From Luzula sylvatica (Eukaryota > Streptophyta > Magnoliopsida > Poales > Juncaceae), in NCBI GenBank assembly GCA_946800325.1, contig OX326957.1:1550001-1614000 (forward strand): a DNA stretch of 64,000 bases, given 5' to 3'. Within the stretch, counting starts at the first letter, position 1, and every line of letters begins with the position of its first letter. Below the pieces are notes generated by a model. That model worked only from the letters and a program-made list of their open reading frames with translations. It was not told the origin of the DNA and ran no database searches. The translations under genes were made by a program, and so were the position numbers. Positions 53,890-64,000 of this stretch are shown in pieces.

Positions 53890-56800
53890 CTCAAAAAACT
53901 CCGGGATTGAAGACTAACACATACAAATTTCTATTTTTCCTATTTTTTGCATCAAATCAAAAACTGAAGTCTAACACCTTCAAAATATCAATTATCATTT
54001 TTTCTAAAAAAGACCAAAATAGTCTCTAAAATAAGCAAAATACTTCATTTTTCATGTTTTTCTCAAAAAATTCCGCGATTGAAGACTAACACATACAAAT
54101 TTCTATTTTTCCAATTTTTTGCAAAAAATCAGAAACTGAAGTCTAACACCTTCAAAAATATCAATTATCATTGTTTCTAAAAAAGACCAAAATAGTTCTC
54201 TAAAATGTGCAAAATACTTCATTTTTCATGTTTTCCTCGAAAAACTCCGGGATTGAAGACTAACACATACAAATATCTATTTTTCCTATTTTTTGCATAA
54301 AATCAAAAACTGAAGTCTAACACCTTCAAAAATATGAATTATCATTTTTTCTAAAAAGACCAAAATAGTTCTCTAAAATGAGCAAAATACTTCATTTTTC
54401 ATGTTTTTCTCAAAAAACTTCGCGATTAAAGAGTAACACATACAAATTTCAATTTTTCCAATTTTGTGCAAAAAAATAAAAAACTGAAGTCTAACACCTT
54501 CAAAAATATCAATTATCATTTTTTCTAAAAAAGACCAAAATAGTTCTCTAAAATGAGCAAAATACATCATTTTTCAAGTTTTTCTCAAAAAATTCCGTGA
54601 TTGAAGACTACCACATCCAAATTTCTATTTTTCCAATTTTTTCCAAAAAATAAAAAACTGAAGTCTAACACCTTCAAAAATATCAATTATCATTTTTTCT
54701 AAAAAAGACCAAAATAGTTATCTAAATTGAGCAAAATACTTCATTTTTCATGTTTTTCTCAAAAAACTCCGGGATTGAAGACTAACACATACAAATTTCT
54801 ATTTTTCCTATTTTTTGCATAAAATCAAAAACTGAAGTCTAACACCTTCAAAATATCAATTATCATTTTTCTAAAAAAGACCAAAATAGTTCTCTAAAAT
54901 GAGCAAAATACTTCATTTTTCATGATTTTCTCAAAAAATTCCGTGATTGAAGACTAACACATACAAATTTCAATTTTTCCAATTTTTTGCAAAAAATCAA
55001 AAACTGAAGTCTAACACCTTCAAAAATATCAATTATCATTTTTTCTAAAAAAGACCAAAATAGTTCTCTAAAATGAGCAAAATACTTCATTATTCATGTT
55101 TTTCTCAAAAAATTCCGTGATTGAAGACTAACACATACAAATTTCTATTTTTCCAATTTTTTGCAAAAAATCAAAAACTGAAGTCTAACACCTTCAAAAA
55201 TATCAATTACCATTGTTTCTAAAAAAGACCAAAATAGTTCTCTAAAATGTGCAAAATACTTCATTTTTCATGTTTTTCTCGAAAAACTCCGGGATTGAAG
55301 ACTAACACATACAAATATCTATTTTTCCTATTTTTTGCATAAAATCAAAAACTGAAGTCTAACACCTTCAAAAATATCAATTATCATTTTTTCTAAAAAA
55401 GACCAAAATAGTTCTCTAAACTGAGCAAAATACTTCATTTTTAATGTTTTTCTCAAAAAACTTCGCGATTGAAGACTAACACATACAAATTTCAATTTTT
55501 CCAATTTTGTGCAAAAAATAAAAAACTGAAGTCTAACACCTTAAAAAATATCAATTATCATTTTTGCTAAAAAAGACCAAAATAGTTCTCTAAATTGACC
55601 AAAATACTTCATTTTTCATGTTTTTCTCAAAAAACTCCGCGATTGAAGACTAACACATACAAATTTCTATTTTTCCTATTTTTTGCATCAAATCAAAAAC
55701 TGAAGTCTAACACCTTCAAAATATCAATTATCATTTTTTCTAAAAAAGACCAAAATAGTCTCTAAAATAAGCAAAATACTTCATTTTTCATGTTTTTCTC
55801 AAAAAATTCCCCGATTGAAGACTAACACATACAAATTTCTATTTTTCCAATTTTTTGCAAAAAATCAAAATGTGAAGTCTAACACCTTCAAAAATATCAA
55901 TTATCATTGTTTCTAAAAAAGACCAAAATAGTTCTCTAAAATGTGCAAAATACTTCATTTTTCATGTTTTTCTCGAAAAACTCCGGGATTGAAGACTAAC
56001 ACATACAAATATCTATTTTTCCTATTTTTTGCATAAAATCAAAAACTGAAGTCTAACACCTTCAAAAATATCAATTATCATTTTTTCTAAAAAAGACCAA
56101 AATAGTTCTCTAAAATGAGCAAAATACTTAATTTTTCAAGTTTTTCTAAAAAAACTTCGCGATTGAAGACTAACACATACAAATTTCAATTTTTCCAATT
56201 TTGTGCAAAAAATAAAAAACTGAAGTCTAACACCTTCAAAAATATCAATTATCATTTTTTCTAAAAAAGACCAAAATAGTTCTCTAAAATGAGCAAAATA
56301 CATCATTTTTCAAGTTTTTCTCAAAAAATTCCGTGATTGAAGACTACCACATCCAAATTTCTATTTTTCCAATTTTTTCCAAAAAATCAAAAACTGAAGT
56401 CTAACACCTTCAAAAATATCAATTATCATTTTTTCTAAAAAAGACCAAAATAGTTCTCTAAATTGAGCAAAATACTTCATTTTTCATGTTTTTCACAAAA
56501 AACTCCGGTATTGAAGACTAACACATACAAATTTCTATTTTTCCTATTTTTTGCATAAAATCAAAAACTGAAGTCTAACACCTTCAAAATATCAATTATC
56601 ATTTTTTCTAAAAAAGACCAAAATAGTTCTCTAAATTGAACAAAATACTTCATTTTTCATGTTTTTCTCAAAAAACTCCGGGATTGAAGACTAACACATA
56701 CAAATTTCTATTTTTCCTATTTTTTGCATCAAATCAAAAACTGAAGTCTAACACCTTCAAAATATCAATTATCCTTTTTTCTAAAAAAGACCAAAATAGT

Positions 56801-58190
56801 CTCTAAAGTAAGCAAAATACTTCATTTTTCATGTTTTTCTCAAAAAATTCCGCGATTGAAGACTAACATATACAAATTTCTATTTTTCCAATTTTTTGCA
56901 AAAAATCAGAAACTGAAGTCTAACACCTTCAAAAATATCAATTATCATTGTTTCTAAAAAAGACCAAAATAGTTCTCTAAAATGTGCAAAATACTTCATT
57001 TTTCATGTTTTCCTCGAAAAACTCCGGGATTGAAGACTAACACATACAAATATCTATTTTTCCTATTTTTTTGCATAAAATCAAAAACTGAAGTCTAACA
57101 CCTTCAAAAATATGAATTATCATTTTTTCTAAAAAAGACCAAAATAGTTCTCTAAAATGAGCAAAATACTTCATTTTTCATGTTTTTCTCAAAAAACTTC
57201 GCGATTGAAGAGTAACACATACAAATTTCAATTTTTCCAATTTTGTGCAAAAAAATAAAAAACTGAAGTCTAACACCTTCAAAAATATCAATTATCATTT
57301 TTTCTAAAAAAGACCAAAATAGTTCTCTAAAATGAGCAAAATACATCATTTTTCAAGTTTTTCTCAAAAAATTCCGTGATTGAAGACTACCACATCCAAA
57401 TTTCTATTTTTCCAATTTTTTCCAAAAAATAAAAAACTGAAGTCTAACACCTTCAAAAATATCAATTATCATTTTTTCTAAAAAAGACCAAAATAGTTAT
57501 CTAAATTGAGCAAAATACTTCATTTTTCATGTTTTTCTCAAAAAACTCCGGGATTGAAGACTAACACATACAAATTTCTATTTTTCCTATTTTTTGCATG
57601 AAATCAAAAACTGAAGTCTAACACCTTCAAAATATCAATTATCATTTTTCTAAAAAAGACCAAAATAGTTCTCTAAAATGAGCAAAATACTTCATTTTTC
57701 ATGATTTTCTCAAATAATTCCGTGATTGAAGACTAACACATACAAATTTCAATTTTTCCAATTTTTTGCAAAAAATCAAAAACTGAAGTCTAACACCTTC
57801 AAAAATATCAATTATCATTTTTTCTAAAAAAGACCAAAATAGTTCTCTAAAATGAGCAAAATACTTCATTATTCATGTTTTTCTCAAAAAATTCCGTGAT
57901 TGAAGACTAACACATACAAATTTCTATTTTTCCAATTTTTTGCAAAAAATCAAAAACTGAAGTCTAACACCTTCAAAAATATCTATTACCATTGTTTCTA
58001 AAAAAGACCAAAATAGTTCTCTAAAATGTGCAAAATACTTCATTTTTCATGTTTTTCTCGAAAAACTCCGAGATTGAAGACTAACACATACAAATATCTA
58101 TTTTTCCTATTTTTTGCATAAAATCAAAAACTGAAGTCTAACACCTTCAAAAATATCAATTATCATTTTTTCTAAAAAAGACCAAAATAG
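53890..58190. repeat. 2779-bp (16-monomer) tandem duplication
   Basis: Variants recur 2777-2779 bp apart: the ttttcctcg form (54232/57009), gaagagtaacac (54429/57208) and gttatctaaattg (54717/57496). The match fades after about 58190. Confidence 0.85.
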
Positions 58191-61100
58191 TTCTCTAAAT
58201 TGAGCAAAATACTTCATTTTTCATGTTTTTCTCAAAAAACTCCGGGATTGAAGACTAACACATACAAATTTCTATTTTTCCTATTTTTTGCATCAAATCA
58301 AAAACTGAAGTCTAACACCTTCAAAATATCAATTATCATTTTTTCTAAAAAAGACCAAAAGAGTCTCTAAAATAAGCAAAATACTTCATTTTTCATGTTT
58401 TTCTCAAAAAATTCCGCGATTGAAGACTAACACATACAAATTTCTATTTTTCAAATTTTTTGCAAAAAATCAAAAACTGAAGTCTAACACCTTCAAAAAT
58501 ATCAATTATCATTGTTTCTAAAAAAGACCAAAATAGTTCTCTAAAATGTGCAAAATACTTCATTTTTCATGTTTTTCTCGAAAAACTCCGGGATTGAAGA
58601 CTAACACATACAAATATCTATTTTTCCTATTTTTTGCATAAAATCAAAAACTGAAGTCTAACACCTTCAAAAATATCAATTATCATTTTTTCTAAAAAAG
58701 ACCAAAATTGTTCTCTAAAATGAGCAAAATACTTCATTTTTCATGTTTTTCTCAAAAAACTTCGCGATTGAAGACTAACACATACAAATTTCAATTTTTC
58801 CAATTTTGTGCAAAAAATCAAAAACTGAAGTCTAACACCTTCAAAAATATCAATTATCATTTTTTCTAAAAAAGACCAAAATAGTTCTCTAAAATGAGCA
58901 AAATACATCATTTTTCAAGTTTTTCTCAAAAAATTGCGTGATTGAAGACTACCACATCCAAATTTCTATTTTTCCAATTTTTTCCAAAAAATAAAAAACT
59001 GAAGTCTAACACCTTCAAAAATATCAATTATCATTTTTTCTAAAAAAGACCAAAATAGTTCTCTAAATTGAGCAAAATACTTCATTTTTCATGTTTTTCT
59101 CAAAAAACTCCGGGATTGAAGACTAACACATACAAATTTCTATTTTTCCTATTTTTTGCATAAAATCAAAAACTGAAGTCTAACACCTTCAAAATATCAA
59201 TTATCATTTTTTCTAAAAAAGACCAAAATATTCTCTAAAATAAGCAAAATACTTCATTTTTCATGTTTTTCTCAAAAAACTTCGCGTTTGAAGACTAACA
59301 CATACAAATTTCAATTTTTTGCAAAAAATCAAAAACTGAAGTCTAACACCTTCAAAAATATCAATTATCATTTTTTCTAAAAAAGACCAAAATAGTTCTC
59401 TAAAATGAGCAAAATACATCATTTTTCAAGTTTTTCTCAAAAAATTCCGTGATTGAAGACTACCACATCCAAATTTCTATTTTTCCAATTTTTTCCAAAA
59501 AATAAAAAACTGAAGTCTAACACCTTCAAAAATATGAATTATCATTTTTTCTAAAAAAGACCAAAATAGTTCTCTAAAATGAGCAAAATATTTCATTTTT
59601 CATGTTTTTCTCAAAAAACTTCGCGATTGAAGAGTAACACATACAAATTTCAATTTTTCCAATTTTGTGCAAAAAATAAAAAACTGAAGTCTAACACCTT
59701 CAAAAATATCAATTATCATTTTTTCCAAAAAAGACCAAAATAGTTCTCTAAAATGAGCAAAATACATCATTTTTCAAGTTTTTCTCAAAAAATTCCGTGA
59801 TTGAAGACTACCACATCCAAATTTCTATTTTTCCAATTTTTTCCAAAAAATAAAAAACTGAAGTCTAACACCTTCAAAAATATCAATTATCATTTTTTCT
59901 AAAAAAGACCAAAATAGATCTCTAAATTGAGCAAAATACTTCATTTTTCATGTTTTTCACAAAAAACTCCGGGATTGAAGACTAACACATACAAATTTCT
60001 ATTTTTCCTATTTTTTGCATAAAATCAAAAACTGAAGTCTAACACCTTCAAAATATCAATTATCATTTTTTCTAAAAAAGACCAAAATAGTTCTCTAAAT
60101 TGAGGAAAATAATTCATTATTCATGTTTTTCTCAAAAAACTCCGGGATTGAAGACTAACACATACAAATTTCTATTTTTCCTATTTTTTGCATCAAATCA
60201 AAAACTGAAGTCTAACACCTTCAAAATATCAATTATCATTTTTTCTAAAAAAGACCAAAATAGTTCTCTAAAATGAGCAAAATACTTCATTTTTCATGTT
60301 TTTCTCAAAAAACTCCGGGATTGAAGACTAACACATACAAATTTCTATTTTTCCTATTTTTTGCATAAAATCAAAAACTGAAGTCTAACACCTTCAAAAT
60401 ATCAATTATCATTTTTTCTAAAAAAGACCAAAATAGTTCTCTAAATTGAGCAAAATACTTCATTTTTCATGTTTTTCTCGAAAAACTCCGGGATTGAAGA
60501 CTAAAACATACAAATATCTATTTTTCCTATTTTTTGCATAAAATCAAAAACTGAAGTCTAACACCTTCAAAATATCAATTATCATTTTTTCTAAAAAAGA
60601 CCAAAATAGTCTCTAAAATAAGCAAAATACTTCATTTTTCATGTTTTTCTCAAAAAATTCCGCGATTGAAGACTAACACATACAAATTTTTATTTTTCCA
60701 ATTAATTGCAAAAAATCAGAAACTGAAGTCTAACACCTTCAAAAATATCAATTATCATTGTTTCTAAAAAAGACCAAAATAGTTCTCTAAAATGAGCAAA
60801 ATACTTCATTTTTCATGTTTTTCTCAAAAAACTTCGCGATTGAAGACTAACACATACAAATTTTAATTTTTCCAATTTTGTGCAAAAAATCAAAAACTGA
60901 AGTCTAACACCTTCAAAAATATCAATTATCATTTTTTCTAAAAAAGACCAAAATAGTTCTCTAAAATGAGCAAAATACATCATTTTTCAAGTTTTTCTCA
61001 AAAAATTCCGTGATTGAAGACTAACACATACAAATATCTATTTTTCCTATTTTTTGCATAAAATCAAAAACTGAAGTCTAACACCTTCAAAAATATCAAT

Positions 61101-64000
61101 TATCATTTTTTCTAAAAAAGACCAAAATAGTTCTCTAAAATGAGCAAAATACTTCATTTTTCATGTTTTTCTCAAAAAACTTCGCGATTGAAGACTAACA
61201 CATACAAATTTTAATTTTTCCAATTTTGTGCAAAAAATCAAAAACTGAAGTCTAACACCTTCAAAAATATCAATTATCATTTTTTCTAAAAAAGACCAAA
61301 ATAGTTCTCTAAAATGAGCAAAATACATCATTTTTCAAGTTTTTCTCAAAAAATTCCGTGATTGAAGACTACCACTTCCAAATTTCTATTTTTCCAATTT
61401 TTTCCAAAAAATAAAAAACTGAAGTCTAACACCTTCAAAAATATCAATTATCATTTTTTCTAAAAAAGACCAAAATAGTTCTCTGAATTGAGCAAAATAC
61501 TTCATTTTTCATGTTTTTCTCAAAAAACTCCGGGATTGAAGACTAACACATACAAATTTCTATTTTTCCTATTTTTTGCATAAAATCAAAAACTGAAGTC
61601 TAACACCTTCAAAATATCAATTATCATTTTTCTAAAAAAGACCAAAATAGTTCTCTAAAATGAGCAAAATACTTCATTTTTCATGATTTTCTCAAAAAAT
61701 TCCGTGATTGAAGACTAACACATACAAATTTCAATGTTTCCAATTTTTTGCAAAAAATCAAAAACTGAAGTCTAACACCTTCAAAAATATCAATTATCAT
61801 TTTTTCTAAAAAAGACCAAAATAGTTCTCTAAAATGAGCAAAATACTTCATTATTCATGTTTTTCTCAAAAAATTCCGTGATTGAAGACTAACACATACA
61901 AATTTCTATTTTTCCAATTTTTTCCAAAAAATAAAAAACTGAAGTCTAACACCTTCAAAAATATCAATTATCATTTTTTCTAAAAAAGACCAAAATAGTT
62001 CTCTAAATTGAGCAAAATACTTCATTTTTCATGTTTTTCTCAAAAAACTCCGGGATTGAAGACTAACACATACAAATTTCTATTTTTCCTATTTTTTGCA
62101 TAAAATCAAAAACTGAAGTCTAACACCTTCAAAATATCAATTATCATTTTTTCTAAAAAAGACCAAAATAGTTCTCTAAAATGAGCAAAATACTTCATTT
62201 TTCATGTTTTTCTCAAAAAACTCCGGGATTGAAGACTAACACATACAAATTTCTATTTTTCCAATTTTTTGCATAAAATAAAAAACTGAAGTCTAACACC
62301 TTCAAAATATCAATTATCATTTTTTCTAAAAAAGACCAAAATAGTTCTCTAAAATGAGCAAAATACTTCATTTTTCATGATTTTCTCAAAAAATTCCGTG
62401 ATTGAAGACTAACACATGCAAATTTCAATTTTTCCAATTTTTTGCAAAAAATCAAAAACTGAAGTCTAACACCTCCAAAAATATCAATTATCATTTTTTC
62501 TAAAAAAGACCAAAATAGTTCTCTAAAATGAGCAAAATAATTCATTATTCATGTTTTTCTCAAAAAATTCCGTGATTGAAGACTAACACATACAAATTTC
62601 TATTTTTCCAATTTTTTGCAAAAAATCAAAAACTGAAGTCTAACACCTTAAAAAATATCAATTACCATTGTTTCTAAAAAAGACCAAAATAGTTCTCTAA
62701 AATGTGCAAAATACTTCATTTTTCATGTTTTTCTCGAAAAACTCCGGGATTGAAAACTAACACATACAAATATCTATTTTTCCTATTTTTTGCATAAAAT
62801 CAAAAACTGAAGTCTAACACCTTCAAAAATATCAATTATCATTTTTTCTAAAAAAGACCAAAATAGTTCTCTAAAATGAGCAAAATACTTCATTTTTCAA
62901 GTTTTTCTCAAAAAACTTCGCGATTGAAGACTAGCACATACAAATTTCAATTTTTCCAATTTTGTGCAAAAAATCAAAAACTGAAGTCTAACACCTTCAA
63001 AAATATCAATTATCATTTTTTCTAAAAAAGACCAAAATAGTTCCCTAAAATGAGCAAAATACATCATTTTTCAAGTTTTTCTCAAAAAATTCCGTGATTG
63101 AAGACTACCACATCCAAATTTCTATTTTTCCAATTTTTTCCAAAAAATAAAAAACTGAAGTCTAACACCTTCAAAAATATGAATTATCATTTTTTCTAAA
63201 AAAGACCAAAATAGTTCTCTAAATTGAGCAAAATACTTCATTTTTTTCATGTTTTTCTCGAAAAACTCCGAGATTGAAGACTAACAAATACAAATATCTA
63301 TTTTTCCTATTTTTTGCATAAAATCAAAAACTGAAGTCTAACACCTTCAAAAATATCAATTATCATTTTTTCTAAAAAAGACCAAAATAGTTCTCTAAAT
63401 TGAGCAAAATACTTCATTTTTCATGTTTTTCTCAAAAAACTCCGGGATTGAAGACTAACACATACAAATTTCTATTTTTCCAATTTTTTGCATCAAATCA
63501 AAAACTGAAGTCTAACACCTTCAAAATATCAATTATCATTTTTTCTAAAAAAGACCAAAAGAGTCTCTAAAATAAGCAAAATACTTCATTTTTCATGTTT
63601 TTCTCAAAAAATTCCGCGATTGAAGACTAACACATACAAATTTCTATTTTTCCAATTTTTTGCAAAAAATCAGAAACTGAAGTCTAACACCTTCAAAAAT
63701 ATCAATTATCATTGTTTCTAAAAAAGACCAAAATAGTTCTCTAAAATGTGCAAAATACTTCATTTTTCATGTTTTTCTCGAAAAACTCCGGGATTGAAGA
63801 CTAACACATACAAATATCTATTTTTCCTATTTTTTGCATAAAATCAAAAACTGAAGTCTAACACCTTCAAAAATATCAATTATCATTTTTTCTAAAAAAT
63901 ACCAAAATTGTTCTCTAAAATGAGCAAAATACTTCATTTTTCATGTTTTTCTCAAAAAACTTCGCGATTGAAGACTAACACATACAAATTTCAATTTTTC
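58060..64000. repeat. 5200-bp (about 30-monomer) repeat copies
   Basis: The combination ctccgagattg (58067/63267), accaaaagagtctctaa (58354/63554) and accaaaattgttctc (58701/63901) recurs at an exact 5200-bp offset. The sequence from about 58060 to 58800 is therefore repeated from about 63260 to the window end. The second copy may continue beyond the window. Confidence 0.85.

Larger units (their letters stand above)
33634..64000 (-). repeat. Satellite array B, monomer 173-174 bp
   Basis: Head-to-tail copies of a monomer that is the reverse complement of the array-A family, roughly 174 of them, running off the right edge. gattga boxes at 33735, 33909, 34083 and 34257 give exact 174-bp steps; copies with caaaatatc instead of caaaaatatc are 173 bp. 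In plus-strand order each holds gattgaagactaacacatac, aaattt(c/t) plus atttttcc, aattttttgcaaaaaatc, aaaaactgaagtctaacacc, ttcaaaaatatcaattatc, attttttctaaaaaagacc, aaaatagttctctaaaatg, agcaaaatacttcattttt, catgtttttctcaaaaaa, and a variable CG-bearing box. Compared with array A it lacks about 7 bp and replaces the tagacatgaattttgac part with tagagaactattttggtc (minus-strand reading). It is much more uniform than array A. Confidence 0.97.

Noticed and set aside
35427..57349. Short frames in array B, including identical pairs at 35427/37514 and 54373/57152
   Set aside because: Identity comes from the 2087-bp and 2779-bp duplications of non-coding satellite, not from protein conservation.
5704..64000. 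Regularly repeated sequence as a CRISPR array
   Set aside because: Units are contiguous 174-181 bp monomers with no unique spacers, in a plant context. This is a satellite.

Overview
The window looks like nuclear DNA from a flowering plant. It is very AT-rich, holds plant-type Ty1/copia LTR-retrotransposon remnants, and is more than 90% a tandem satellite array. I found no intact host protein gene, tRNA, rRNA or CRISPR. Species cannot be named from the sequence. A centromeric or other heterochromatic location fits the monomer length and array size, but this is inference.

Layout. (1) 1-1240: AT-rich intergenic DNA with (AAT)n microsatellites and an old, diverged direct duplication (about 421-620 and 936-1130). 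(2) About 1241-2708: a decayed, 3'-truncated Copia element with a probable 5' LTR, primer binding site, gag with CCHC zinc knuckle, and the start of the protease, broken by frameshifts and stops. (3) 2709-3600: AT-rich DNA without a recognisable gene. (4) About 3600-3692: the first, diverged satellite fragment, which marks the true left edge of the array. (5) 3693-5698: a 2006-bp deleted Copia-like element inserted into the satellite. It has a complete 3' LTR, a polypurine tract and a perfect 5-bp target-site duplication (tgaag), but its 5' LTR is reduced to about 16 bp. (6) 5704-33633: satellite array A, monomer about 181 bp (roughly 154 copies). It has higher-order repeats (HORs) of about 1.70 kb (nine monomers plus a 69-bp foreign block) and about 1.805 kb (ten monomers). 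(7) 33634-64000: satellite array B, monomer 173-174 bp (roughly 174 copies). It is the same family in opposite orientation and a different subfamily, more homogeneous, and built from nested segmental tandem duplications of 12, 13, 16, 19, 21 and about 30 monomers.

The main points of interest are the sharp head-to-head strand switch at 33634, which is also the subfamily boundary; the 69-bp block carried in eight array-A monomers and amplified with the HOR; the datable retrotransposon at the array edge; and the set of duplication lengths in array B, all whole multiples of the monomer. All short open reading frames inside the arrays are by-products of the repeat and should not be annotated as proteins.
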